Below are positions 17,119 through 25,911 of a DNA stretch of 64,000 nucleotides, piece by piece; position 1 is the first letter of the stretch, and every line of letters starts with the position of its first letter. A program made the position numbers and the translations under genes. The stretch covers positions 124,001-188,000 of the forward strand of contig JAOALD010000001.1 in NCBI GenBank assembly GCA_025153755.1. Direction: 5' to 3'. Below the pieces are notes generated by a model. It saw only the letters and a program-made list of their open reading frames with translations, was not told the origin of the DNA and did not search any database. Source of the DNA: SAR92 clade bacterium H921 (GTDB lineage: Bacteria > Pseudomonadota > Gammaproteobacteria > Pseudomonadales > Porticoccaceae).

Positions 17119-18181
17119 AATCGTCCCCTCGTCCTGCCAGCACTAGATCGCCTGAATCAGATAACTTGCGTGCAATGCGCATAATAGATTTCTGTGCATC
17201 TTCCACATCGGTAATGCGAATAGGCCCCTTGGCCTCCATATCGTCAAGAAACATGACCTTGGCGCGCTGGGACATATTGCCAAGGAATTTTTCTTTAACT
17301 ATTTCATCGGCTCCTTTCAGTGCGGTCATCAGCATATCTTGCTCAATATTGCGCATCAGTACCTGAACACTGCGGTTGTCTACACCGGACAGATTATCGA
17401 AGGTGAACATGCTGTCCTGAATCTTCATGGCCAGACCTTCATCTAGATTGGTCACGCCGCTCATAATCGCGGTTTCCAGGTCAACCTTAGTGAAGTTCAT
17501 AATTTTAGCTGCCGTGGTGACACCCCCAAAACTTGAGGATTTGGCCGACGAACTGCTTGAGAATTGCTGTTTCATAATGCCTTCGAGCTCCTCCATCGCG
17601 GAGGGTTGTACGGTTTCTAAGCTAGCAACCCGTTGCATGATTTCAGCACGATTTTCTTTAGGCAAGAAATTAAGTACGTCAGCGGCAACATCGTATTCGA
17701 GTACTGAGAGAATAATAGCTACTACCTGCGGATGTTCTTCGCGAATCATTTCGCCAATTGAGCGAGCATCCATCCAGCGGAGTATCTCTAATCCCTTGCT
17801 AGATGACCCGGGCATAATTCTTCCCAGCACCGTTGCTGCCTTATCTTCGCCTAGCGCGCGCTTAAGCACGTTCTCGACATAGTCCGTGGTTCCCAGCCCC
17901 AGGTTGGTCTGATTTTTGATAGTGGCAACAAAGTCATCTAACACTACGTTTACCGCTTCCTGAGAAAGATCTGCGACACCTACCATCGCACCCCCCAAAG
18001 CCTGGACTTCGCGCGGATCGAGATATCGGATAATGTCCGCCGCCTGCTGCTCGCCGAGCAGCAACATAATGACTGCTGCCCGCTCAGTAGTGGTCATCTC
18101 ATCTAGCTCTGCTTGTAGAGCCTCTGTGATTGGGACTTCCTCTTTAGACTCTATCGGGTTCTGGGTTTTTGCTTCTGGCAT
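17111..18181 (-). CDS. fliG: Flagellar motor switch protein FliG
   Basis: Rotor protein that contacts the stator. 356 aa with the three FliG domains: N-terminal (AAVIMLLLGEQQAADIIRYL), middle with the EHPQ motif (REEHPQVVAIILSVL), and the C-terminal torque domain with charged helix (LKGADEIVKEKFLGNMSQRA, then LDDMEAKGPIRITDVEDAQ). It binds FliF upstream and FliM below. It lies 20 bases after fliF. Confidence 0.97.
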   Translation of the reverse strand: MPEAKTQNPIESKEEVPITEALQAELDEMTTTERAAVIMLLLGEQQAADIIRYLDPREVQALGGAMVGVADLSQEAVNVVLDDFVATIKNQTNLGLGTTDYVENVLKRALGEDKAATVLGRIMPGSSSKGLEILRWMDARSIGEMIREEHPQVVAIILSVLEYDVAADVLNFLPKENRAEIMQRVASLETVQPSAMEELEGIMKQQFSSSSSAKSSSFGGVTTAAKIMNFTKVDLETAIMSGVTNLDEGLAMKIQDSMFTFDNLSGVDNRSVQVLMRNIEQDMLMTALKGADEIVKEKFLGNMSQRAKVMFLDDMEAKGPIRITDVEDAQKSIMRIARKLSDSGDLVLAGRGDDFV

Positions 18182-18201
18182 TTTTTTTCTCCTCGCCTAC
18201 A

Positions 18202-20013
18202 TTAAATAGGTCGAATCATTTTCTTCAGTACATTGGCTACTCGACCTGAATCTTCTGCTACCAGCAGTCGTACCAGAGCAACCTTGTCATCATAGGTGTT
18301 TGCCGTATCCAGCATATCAGCAGATATGGTTGATTTTTTCGGCTTGAGCTTGGCTTTAATATCTTCAAGGGATTCTCCATCACCCAATTCAATCATGTTT
18401 AGCTCTGCCTGCGTCAGCTCGCCATCTTTAGCCGCTTCAGTGCCATCCTCTTCAAAAACCTCCATATTGGGCAGATATGACTTAATAATTGGCCTGACCA
18501 CGATAAACAGTAACGCAATAAAGGTAAGTGCCGCGGCAAGACTTTGCAGAGCGCCTATCAGTTGTGTATTTTCATACCAGGCGTACTGGGTCATTATCGG
18601 GGCTGGTTTTTCAAATTTGGCCGGCAGAATAGTTACCGAGTCTCCTCGGGTTTCATCAAAGCCAATTACACCCTTGACTAAGTTGGTAAAGCGCTCTAAT
18701 TCAAGGTCTGAAAATCCTTGGACCGTATCTGTAACATTAGGGTCTTGTCCCTCTTCACCTGCTGGTGCTGAAGTTATCGGTTCATTGATAACCACTGCTA
18801 CCGAGATTCGCTCAAGCGTGCCACCCTGCCTTTTAACATGGCGTACGGCGCGGTCTATTTCATAGTTGCGTGTAGTTTTACTACTCAGGGTGCTTAATTC
18901 TGTGTCTTCTGGTTGGCGAATTAGCTGACCATCAACAATAGCCACTGGATCTAGGGGTGCCGTGTTAGAGGTAGCACCGGGAACACCTCGAGCATCTCTG
19001 GTCGATCCTTTTTCAACAGCGAGGATTTCTGAGCGAGCTCTGGGTCCATTGTCGTTGCCATCGTACTCCTCGTAGGTCGATTCAATTTCGGTAAAGTCCA
19101 TCTGCACATCAACTTCAGCTCGAACATTGCCCGGGCCCACAACTGGCGTTAATAAGGCGTCAATGCGACTGCGATAGCTTTCTTCTAACCTTTGCTGGTG
19201 CTCCATCTGAACAGAGTTGAGCTGCATGGAGGCAAAGTTATTAGCATCAGTTAGCAGCTTGCCGCGCTGATCGACCACAACTACATCTTCGGCAGCTAAA
19301 TAGGGAATGCTAGACGAAATCATATGAGTAATCGCCTCTACCTGCGAGGGCGAAACCATACGCCCGGGGTAAGGGGAAACCACCACCGAAGCTTTGGCTG
19401 GCGTGCGGTCACGCACAAATACACTCTGCTTAGGCGAAGCTAGATGGACGCGAGCTGATTGAATAGTCGAGATCTGGCTGATACTCCGACCCAGTTCTTG
19501 CTCCATGGCTGAGACGTAGCGAACCTGTTCCATAAATTGGCTGGTGGTCATAGAGGCATCATCACTCAAGGAGTCAATGCCACCAGTGGCACCGCCCTGA
19601 GGTAAACCTCTCGAGGCAAGAAAGATCCTGGCCTCGTGATAGCGCCCATCCGGTACCTTTAGCTCACCAGTTTGGGGATCAATTTTAGCGGAGTACTCAG
19701 CGCTGGTCAGAGCCTCATAGGCCGCCTGTCTATCAGCCTCAGAAAGGCCTGGGTAAACCACTCGGTAAGCCGGCTCCTGAACCCATGAGTAAGCAATGAT
19801 AAATACGGCGATGGTCAGCAGTGCAATAATTGCTGGCATCGACTTGCGTACGGCTGGCTGCTCAAGGACATCACGCACACTAGGTAACGATGCTGAAGGG
19901 GCTGCCGCTGCCGCCGCTGGTATTGTTTGAGCGGAGGCTGAAGCGGGAGCTGGAGCAGCACCAGTATTTTCTGGAGCGTTTAAGTCATTTGGGTTTGCGA
20001 CTGTAGTTGCCAT
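18202..20013 (-). CDS. fliF: Flagellar MS-ring protein FliF
   Basis: 603 aa. First membrane helix at about 59-78 (MPAIIALLTIAVFIIAYSWV), periplasmic ring-building domains (VVYPGLSEADRQAAYEAL; ELGRSISQISTIQSARVHLA, ASVVVSPYPGR), second helix at about 480-505, and a short cytoplasmic tail that binds FliG. An Ala/Pro-rich N-terminal extension of about 50 residues precedes the first helix. It lies 22 bases after fliE. Confidence 0.97.
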   Translation of the reverse strand: MATTVANPNDLNAPENTGAAPAPASASAQTIPAAAAAAPSASLPSVRDVLEQPAVRKSMPAIIALLTIAVFIIAYSWVQEPAYRVVYPGLSEADRQAAYEALTSAEYSAKIDPQTGELKVPDGRYHEARIFLASRGLPQGGATGGIDSLSDDASMTTSQFMEQVRYVSAMEQELGRSISQISTIQSARVHLASPKQSVFVRDRTPAKASVVVSPYPGRMVSPSQVEAITHMISSSIPYLAAEDVVVVDQRGKLLTDANNFASMQLNSVQMEHQQRLEESYRSRIDALLTPVVGPGNVRAEVDVQMDFTEIESTYEEYDGNDNGPRARSEILAVEKGSTRDARGVPGATSNTAPLDPVAIVDGQLIRQPEDTELSTLSSKTTRNYEIDRAVRHVKRQGGTLERISVAVVINEPITSAPAGEEGQDPNVTDTVQGFSDLELERFTNLVKGVIGFDETRGDSVTILPAKFEKPAPIMTQYAWYENTQLIGALQSLAAALTFIALLFIVVRPIIKSYLPNMEVFEEDGTEAAKDGELTQAELNMIELGDGESLEDIKAKLKPKKSTISADMLDTANTYDDKVALVRLLVAEDSGRVANVLKKMIRPI

Positions 20014-20035
20014 AGTTATATTCTCTTTTCAGTTC

Positions 20036-20383
20036 TTACACTGGCATGTTCATAATTTCTTCGTAAGCCTTGAGCACTTTGTTTCTTATCTGAAGCGTTG
20101 CTTCAAAGGCTAACGATGACTTTTGCATACTCATAACCACATCGGTCAGGGGAATATCTTCACCCCGTTCGTAGGCTGTACGCATTGTTTTTGCAGTTTG
20201 TTGGGTAGCATTTACCTCTTGTAACGCACCTTTAATACTGTCGGCAAAACCGGCAACACCAGTGGGCTGTGTATCAACGGTCGCGGTGGGCGATAAATTG
20301 ATACCCGCTGAGGCCTGAGCCTGATACTGACGGATTTGGCTCATCACTGATTCAATATTGCCCGCATTGGTTGGGTTTATCAT
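20036..20383 (-). CDS. fliE: Flagellar hook-basal body protein FliE
   Basis: 115-aa adapter between MS-ring and rod. Typical C-terminal part: VMSMQKSSLAFEATLQIRNKVLKAYEEIMNMPV. The frame runs back to 20419, overlapping the fleR-like gene, but the ATG at 20383 has GGAAAGGA upstream and gives the usual length. No promoter is evident in the 19 bases before it, so it depends on the sigma-54 promoter of the fleR-like gene. Confidence 0.94.
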   Translation of the reverse strand: MINPTNAGNIESVMSQIRQYQAQASAGINLSPTATVDTQPTGVAGFADSIKGALQEVNATQQTAKTMRTAYERGEDIPLTDVVMSMQKSSLAFEATLQIRNKVLKAYEEIMNMPV

Positions 20384-20402
20384 GATCTCGTTTCCTTTCC
20401 TG

Positions 20403-21824
20403 CTATCGGGCGTAGGCACGCGTCACAGAAATACCCTGTTCGCGCAGCTTCTGTAACTTGTGACGTAATGTTCTAGGGCTGATGCCGAGACGCTCGGCGG
20501 CCTGATCGCGACTGCGTGAGGCTCGCAACGCAGCCATAATGCTCTGACACTCGCTATTCTTAACGGCTTGGTTAAGCGGCTGGTCGTGCATCTGAGGTGC
20601 ATCATGGAAATAGGGCTGTGTTACGCCGCCAGTTTGCGGCAGACCTGTGGAGTGGTCGTTGGTCTGAGCCATTCCTTGCTGGCGCTCAAAGTCCTGAGCT
20701 ATTGGCATGTCATCAAAGATGAGATGCTGGCTGTCAATGGGACCCTGATGGCACAGTACCATAGCTCGAATAATGACATTTTGTAGCTCTCGCACATTAC
20801 CCGGCCATTGGTAGGTAACCAATAATTCCTGCGCCTCTGTTGTCAGTCTGACAGACTGGCCTTCTGTGGTCTGTTGGTTAATAAACTGTTCTACCAAGGG
20901 CAAAATATCTAATGGTCGTTCACGCAGCGGTGGGATAGTCAACTTGAAGGCGCTGAGACGAAAATAAAGGTCTTCGCGAAAGCTGCGCTGAGCAATCGCA
21001 TTTTTTAGATTACGATTGGTTGCAGCAATGACTCTAATATCCAAGTCTATTCCCTTTTGTCCGCCGAGTCGCACGACGGAGCGCTCCTGCAAAATACGCA
21101 AAAGCTTAGCCTGCAGGTGAAACGACATTTCGCCGATTTCGTCTAAGAATATGGTGCCCCCCTGCGCCTGCTCAAACAGTCCGGGCTGCACTTTGCTGGC
21201 ACCGGTAAATGACCCTTTTTCATGCCCGAAGAGCATATCCTCTATTAAATTCTCAGGCATGGCGGCGCAGTTAAATGCAACAAATGGTCCCTCATAACGA
21301 GGCGAGGCATCATGGAGTATGCGCGCCAATACCTCTTTACCTGCACCGGTCGGGCCAGTCAGTAAAACGGTGACATCTACCTGTGCCACACGCTCGGTTA
21401 AGGCGAGTAAATTGCGACTAACGGGGTCGGCGAAAACAAATGTTGGCTGGTCCTTACTGGGAGAAATCTGCGCTTCAGCGAAGGTCTCCACCCATTTATC
21501 TGCAGATATTTGATCGCTGGAAACTACTGTTACAGCTCCCTGGCTCATTGCGTCTATACCTAGCTCAAACATGTCGCGAGATACGCGGGCTACAATTGGC
21601 GCAGCAGCACTGAGCGCTGCTTGCCGAGCTTGCACCTGCTTTAGCAGATCGATATCTCGACACAGGTTCACCACTACCACGTCGGCACTAATAATTTCAT
21701 CATCAGCCGCAGCCGCAGGCTGAATTACTGCCAGATTCTGAGCTCTGAATACCGATATGGTTTCAGCGCTTAACTGCTCAAGCGGATCTAACCATAAAAC
21801 TGTCATCATGTTTGTCTTTGCCAC
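20403..21824 (-). CDS. FleR-like sigma-54 activator with degenerate receiver domain
   Basis: 473 aa. Residues 1-120 look like a receiver fold, but the acidic pocket is reduced (TVLWLDPLEQ) and the phospho-Asp position reads Asn (VVVVNLCRD). The AAA+ domain (about 140-380) has Walker A GPTGAGKE, the sigma-54 contact loop GSFTGA and Walker B GGTIFLDEIGE. The C-terminal Fis-type helix-turn-helix ends in AAERLGISPRTLRHKLQKLR. It is equivalent in place to FleR/FlrC, which activate middle flagellar genes. A sigma-54 promoter lies upstream, and no FleS/FlrB kinase gene is adjacent, which fits a receiver that is not phosphorylated. Confidence 0.88.
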   Translation of the reverse strand: MAKTNMMTVLWLDPLEQLSAETISVFRAQNLAVIQPAAAADDEIISADVVVVNLCRDIDLLKQVQARQAALSAAAPIVARVSRDMFELGIDAMSQGAVTVVSSDQISADKWVETFAEAQISPSKDQPTFVFADPVSRNLLALTERVAQVDVTVLLTGPTGAGKEVLARILHDASPRYEGPFVAFNCAAMPENLIEDMLFGHEKGSFTGASKVQPGLFEQAQGGTIFLDEIGEMSFHLQAKLLRILQERSVVRLGGQKGIDLDIRVIAATNRNLKNAIAQRSFREDLYFRLSAFKLTIPPLRERPLDILPLVEQFINQQTTEGQSVRLTTEAQELLVTYQWPGNVRELQNVIIRAMVLCHQGPIDSQHLIFDDMPIAQDFERQQGMAQTNDHSTGLPQTGGVTQPYFHDAPQMHDQPLNQAVKNSECQSIMAALRASRSRDQAAERLGISPRTLRHKLQKLREQGISVTRAYAR

Positions 21825-21845
21825 ATTGTTACCTTTTGATTAATT

Positions 21846-21860
21846 GCCGCTTTGTGCGGC
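21846..21860 (-). promoter_or_regulatory. Small GC hairpin in the fleR-like 5' leader
   Basis: Perfect 5-bp arms GCCGC/GCGGC with a TTTGT loop, between the sigma-54 promoter and the start codon. There is no T-run after it, so it is not a standard terminator; an effect on mRNA stability or translation is possible but unproven. Confidence 0.4.
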
Positions 21861-21873
21861 TATAACCAGTGGT

Positions 21874-21889
21874 AGCAATTTATGTGCCA
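21874..21889 (-). promoter_or_regulatory. Sigma-54 promoter for fleR-like-fliEFGHIJ operon
   Basis: On the - strand it reads TGGCAC-ATAAA-TTGCT, a full -24/-12 consensus with correct spacing, with about 50 bases to the start codon at 21824. The leader downstream contains a small hairpin (GCCGC-TTTGT-GCGGC, 21846-21860). Activation by the FleQ-like protein encoded just upstream is the expected logic. Confidence 0.88.
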
Positions 21890-22049
21890 AAATCCTTTTC
21901 CCATAAAAAACATAGAGTTAAGAAGATAGCGGCAAAGAAGTGTCAATATTATGCCAGCGGCAATAGGTCGGCTATTTGACAGGGTACTGATTGAATAGGA
22001 CTAGCAAAGTGTAGCTTGTAGGTGGCAAAACATAGCCAGATTAGTTGTT

Positions 22050-23186
22050 CTAGGGGCCCTCTGAGAGGCCATATTTATTGATTTTTTCAATCAATGTCGT
22101 TCGTTGTAGGTTAAGCAAACGTGCAGTTTTAGAGACGTTGCCCTCTGCTCTACCCAGAGCCTGCTTGATAAGACTGCGTTCAATTTCAAGCAGGTGCTGT
22201 TTAAGCTGCATACCCTGCTCTGGAAACGAGCCTCCTCCCTGAGCTAACATAATCACCCGCTGAACCTCATCGACGGGCTCATCGGCAGCCGTTGCAGAAG
22301 GTTCGTCGATGGATGCGGCCTGAGGCTGCGTATTCGGCTGGTCATGACTATCAACTGTATTAAAGCCTGTCATCAGGGCAGCTAGCGCATCGGCGCTATT
22401 GTTGTCGGTAACGGTGCGAATGCCTGACGGAATCATACTCGAAGGCACCTTGCGAAGATCGACCTGCTGGCCCGGATAAAGTGCCGTATATCTATCCACT
22501 AGATTAGATAGTTCTCGTACATTGCCCGGCCAGCGGTACTGCAACAGTAACTGCATAGATCCACTAGCCATGGTAATCGGCGGCTGTCCCGCTTTGGCAT
22601 AATGATTGGCAAAGTGCTCGAAGAGCACCGGAATATCTTCTCGTCGATCCTGCAGGGCCTCAATCTGCATGGGCATAACATTCAGGCGATAGAAGAGGTC
22701 TTCGCGAAACCCGCCTTCTTGTACAAGCTGCTCAATATTTTTATGAGTTGCGGCAACAACGCGTACATCTATATCCATCGACTGAGTGGAGCCCACCGGA
22801 TCTATGGTTCGCTCCTGTAATACCCTCAATAATTTAACCTGAAGATCCATGGACATGTCACCAATCTCATCGAGGAACAGAGTGCCGCCATTAGCAAGCT
22901 CAAAACGACCCTTACGATCAGAGATAGCCCCAGTAAAAGAGCCTTTACGGTGGCCAAATAATTCACTTTCTAACAGCTCTCGAGGGATAGCGCCACAGTT
23001 GACGGGGATAAACGGGGCGCCTGCACGTTGCGAGCAACCATGCAAAGCGTTAGCCACCAATTCTTTACCTGTGCCACTGTCACCAAGAATTAGTACCGTT
23101 GAATCGCTGGGGCCCACAATTTGAATCAGTGCGCGAAGCTCATTGATCTCTCTGCTTGATCCGACAATTGAGGATAGTTTGGACAA
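22050..23186 (-). CDS. FleQ/FlrA-like sigma-54 activator lacking the N-terminal domain
   Basis: 378 aa. The AAA+ domain begins at residue 7 (IVGSSREINELRALI), Walker A GDSGTGKE, sigma-54 loop GSFTGA, Walker B GGTLFLDEIGD. The C-terminal Fis-type helix-turn-helix GNVSKTARLLNLQRTTLIEK is very like FleQ. FleQ and FlrA normally carry a receiver-like domain of about 120 residues first; here it is missing. The only start is TTG at 23186, two codons after an in-frame TAA; an ATG at 23211 or 23202 is one base out of frame. FleQ is the top flagellar activator and in Pseudomonas binds c-di-GMP at its AAA+ domain. Confidence 0.87.
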   Translation of the reverse strand: MSKLSSIVGSSREINELRALIQIVGPSDSTVLILGDSGTGKELVANALHGCSQRAGAPFIPVNCGAIPRELLESELFGHRKGSFTGAISDRKGRFELANGGTLFLDEIGDMSMDLQVKLLRVLQERTIDPVGSTQSMDIDVRVVAATHKNIEQLVQEGGFREDLFYRLNVMPMQIEALQDRREDIPVLFEHFANHYAKAGQPPITMASGSMQLLLQYRWPGNVRELSNLVDRYTALYPGQQVDLRKVPSSMIPSGIRTVTDNNSADALAALMTGFNTVDSHDQPNTQPQAASIDEPSATAADEPVDEVQRVIMLAQGGGSFPEQGMQLKQHLLEIERSLIKQALGRAEGNVSKTARLLNLQRTTLIEKINKYGLSEGP

Positions 23187-23404
23187 AACTTAATCTACTC
23201 ATCAATTCCATGGGTTTATTGAGCTGTTTCGTCCGTTGATACAGCAAATCGCGCCCTCTAAAGGCCTGAGTATAGATGTAAAAACCCCTTAGTTACACAT
23301 TTTCGGCTACCAAAGCGCAGGCTTGGCACCTAAAAGTACTGACAGCCCGCCCGTGGTTAGGTACATTAACCTTAAAAAAGTGTAACTAGTTGTTGGGGTA
23401 GGCT

Positions 23405-25102
23405 ATGCATAGAGTGCGCGAGGCGTTATTAGAGGTTTTTATAATTTTCTGTGTTGGCGGACTAATCGGCGGTGTCTTGGCTATAGTGTCCAACCTATTT
23501 GTGTCCGGTGTACAGTACTTTAGCCAACAGCGCGAAGCCAGTGAGCTACTATTTATCACCATTGCAGACCAGAACCTATCATTTTCCAGCGTTGTGTTTC
23601 TATGGGCCGCCGCCGCAGTTGTGGTGTTCATCAGAACAGGCCTCGGCATAACTCGCTGGGCTGGCCCCGCCGACTCAATGTATGCCGCGCATCAGGTGCA
23701 CCAACCCCTAGATATCAAAACTGGATTTGCGTCCACCCTCGCGGCTTTTACTTCAGCCAGCGGCGGGGCTTCGGTCGGCCAGTATGGCCCGATTGTGCAC
23801 TTTGGCGCCACCATGGGTATATGGGTTAAGCGCTTTGTATCGAGCCGTTTAAGTCATGAGATTTATCTTGGCTGTGGTGTAGCTGCGGCCATTTCGGCCG
23901 GCTTTAATGCGCCAATAGCCGGAGTTATCTTTGCCCACGAGGCTATTCTTAGACATTTTTCTATCCGTGCAATTGCGCCGATCACAGTAGCCTCGGTCTC
24001 TGCTAGCACGCTGAGTAATTACTGGTTTCCCTATTCCGCAACCTTCGAGATTGCGTCTATAGTTCCCAGTCTCGCTGAGGTAGTGCCGTTCTTAGTCGTG
24101 CTGTCACCTTTTTTTGCTCTGGTGGCTATTATTTTTATGCTGAGTTTGCGCTATGTGGCCAAAACCGCAGCCGCATCCAGTGTGTCGCCACTGCTACTGC
24201 CTTTTATCGCGGCAACTATCTGCGGCCTGGTTGGGGTTTGGGTACCGCAAATTTTAGGTTTAGGTATTGCGAGTATTAATGACATGATCGCCGGGGAGTT
24301 CGTCTTGTCGTTGCTTATAACAGTGCTGGTGGCAAAAATTCTTATGACCGCGCTCTGTATAGGCTGTGGATTATTCGGCGGCGTTTTTTCCCCATCACTA
24401 TTTGTCGGTGTTGCCGCCGGCGCCCTAACCGGACAGATTTTAACGCTCCTTGGTTTTGCTGATATCGCCAGTGTAATCAGTGTGGCCGCCATGGCCGCGA
24501 TTAGCTCCGCTGTTATTGGCGCACCATTGTCAGCAGTCATGATTGTGCTAGAACTTACTCAGTCCTATCAATATGCCGTGGCTGCGATGATGGCCGTTAT
24601 GGTGTGTTCACTAATTACTAACCGCCTGTTTGGTAATTCCTTTTTCGACCGGCAGTTACTTGACCGCGGCATCGATTTAGCCAGAGGCCGCGAAGCCATA
24701 GCGCTTAATCATCATGTTATTGAACCCTTTGCCAGTGACGACTATATTAGTATTAGTGCGGAGACTATCGGCCATCAACTGCAACAGGAAATGAAAACTC
24801 GTGGCCACACAGAAGCCTACGTGGTGACAGAAGCTGGGCTGCTATTGGGCAAGATGAATATCTATACGGCTATTGAAGCTGGCGAAAATGCGGTGGGTGA
24901 TTTTATGGATCGTCGGCCCATGACTCTTTATACCGATGAACCATTGGATGCGGCTATGGTCAAGGTGAGCCAATTTGTCGGTGAGAGCCTTCCGGTGATA
25001 AATAAAGCAACCACCAAACTCCATGGTAGTATTGCCGAAGGTGCCCTTTTTCAGGCCGTTATTGATGTCCAAACCCAGGCGCGCAACCTTGAGCGCACCT
25101 GA
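23405..25102 (+). CDS. ClC-family chloride channel/transporter with CBS region
   Basis: 565 aa with about 10 or more membrane helices, the GxFxP anion motif (GGVFSPSLFVG) and a C-terminal CBS region (about 440-560). The region corresponding to GxEGP reads GQYGP (residues 125-129; Tyr127 codon at 23783), so the gating glutamate is Tyr. The internal proton glutamate next to NAPIAGVIFAHEA is Ala (180). Both glutamates of the H+/Cl- exchangers are therefore missing, which suggests an uncoupled channel. The first motif (GSGIP in other ClCs) reads AGPADS. Upstream, 218 bases separate it from the divergent fleQ-like gene. Confidence 0.92.
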   Translation: MHRVREALLEVFIIFCVGGLIGGVLAIVSNLFVSGVQYFSQQREASELLFITIADQNLSFSSVVFLWAAAAVVVFIRTGLGITRWAGPADSMYAAHQVHQPLDIKTGFASTLAAFTSASGGASVGQYGPIVHFGATMGIWVKRFVSSRLSHEIYLGCGVAAAISAGFNAPIAGVIFAHEAILRHFSIRAIAPITVASVSASTLSNYWFPYSATFEIASIVPSLAEVVPFLVVLSPFFALVAIIFMLSLRYVAKTAAASSVSPLLLPFIAATICGLVGVWVPQILGLGIASINDMIAGEFVLSLLITVLVAKILMTALCIGCGLFGGVFSPSLFVGVAAGALTGQILTLLGFADIASVISVAAMAAISSAVIGAPLSAVMIVLELTQSYQYAVAAMMAVMVCSLITNRLFGNSFFDRQLLDRGIDLARGREAIALNHHVIEPFASDDYISISAETIGHQLQQEMKTRGHTEAYVVTEAGLLLGKMNIYTAIEAGENAVGDFMDRRPMTLYTDEPLDAAMVKVSQFVGESLPVINKATTKLHGSIAEGALFQAVIDVQTQARNLERT

Positions 25103-25129
25103 AACGAGTAATTAATCAATGAGTGTTTT

Positions 25130-25834
25130 ATGAAGTATTTTCTGCGTATTATCCTGATGTGCTCCTGCATGGCATCCCCCCTTGCATTTGGAGAGGCCTT
25201 TGAGGCTGGGCTTAGCGCACTGGAGCGCGGCCACTATTCAACGGCGATGCGTGCATGGCTAAAATTAGCCCGCAGTGGCGCTGCCGAGGCGCAAAACAAT
25301 GTTGGGCATATGTATGAAGAGGGATATGGCGTGTCGCAAAACTATGCTCAGGCTATGACCTGGTACAAACAGTCTGCGGAGCAGGGGTTGCCGGAAGCTC
25401 AACATAACGTTGGCATGCTCTACTTTCATGGCTATGGCACAGCACAGAATTATCGAGTGGCCCTACAATGGTTTAAGCGTGCTGCACAGCAAGATTTAGC
25501 AGACTCACAGTATATGCTCGGGTTGTCCTACCACCAGGGTAAGGGGGTCGGTCTAGACTATGAGCTTGCTAAATACTGGTTTTTAAAATCAGCCAAACAG
25601 GCCTATGCCAATGCTCAGTTTATGCTAGCTTTCATGCTACAGGCTGGAGATGGCGGTGAGTCTGAGCCATTTAAAGCCTTAGTTTGGAGCGAGCTGGCCA
25701 GGCGCCACGGCAAGACTGATGCCGATGATATTGCCAACCTATCTAAACTTTTGGTTGAGGATGAAGAAATCGCCAGGGCTCTGGCCTATGCCGACCAGTG
25801 CCTCGAAACTAACTACCAAAAGTGTCCTCAGTAA
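25130..25834 (+). CDS. Sel1-repeat periplasmic protein
   Basis: 234 aa: a signal peptide of about 21 residues (MKYFLRIILMCSCMASPLAFG) followed by at least four Sel1-type repeats of about 36 residues (AEAQNNVGHMYEEGYGV, PEAQHNVGMLYFHGYGT, ADSQYMLGLSYHQGKGV, ANAQFMLAFMLQAGDGG). These alpha-helical repeats serve protein-protein contact, often in envelope processes. It lies 27 bases after the ClC gene and may be read from the same promoter. The partner is unknown. Confidence 0.88.
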   Translation: MKYFLRIILMCSCMASPLAFGEAFEAGLSALERGHYSTAMRAWLKLARSGAAEAQNNVGHMYEEGYGVSQNYAQAMTWYKQSAEQGLPEAQHNVGMLYFHGYGTAQNYRVALQWFKRAAQQDLADSQYMLGLSYHQGKGVGLDYELAKYWFLKSAKQAYANAQFMLAFMLQAGDGGESEPFKALVWSELARRHGKTDADDIANLSKLLVEDEEIARALAYADQCLETNYQKCPQ

Positions 25835-25854
25835 AAAATAACCCCATTATTTAC

Positions 25855-25881
25855 TAAAGTATCTCTGCTTTTCGCCGATAT
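25855..25881 (+). promoter_or_regulatory. Sigma-28 (FliA) promoter for fliS
   Basis: TAAAGTAT, 11 bases, then GCCGATAT: nearly the full sigma-28 consensus (TAAAGTTT-N11-GCCGATAA), about 30 bases before the fliS start. Confidence 0.88.
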
Positions 25882-25911
25882 TAATATTAAGTATTTAAGG
25901 AGTTATGCCAA

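Noticed and set aside
17427-17882. Long open frames antisense to fliG, fliF, fliK, mnmE, pomB and others
   Set aside because: They mirror codon bias of the real genes on the other strand and have no ribosome sites or family patterns.
23324-23340. TGGCACC resembling a sigma-54 -24 element before the ClC gene
   Set aside because: No TTGC at the required distance.
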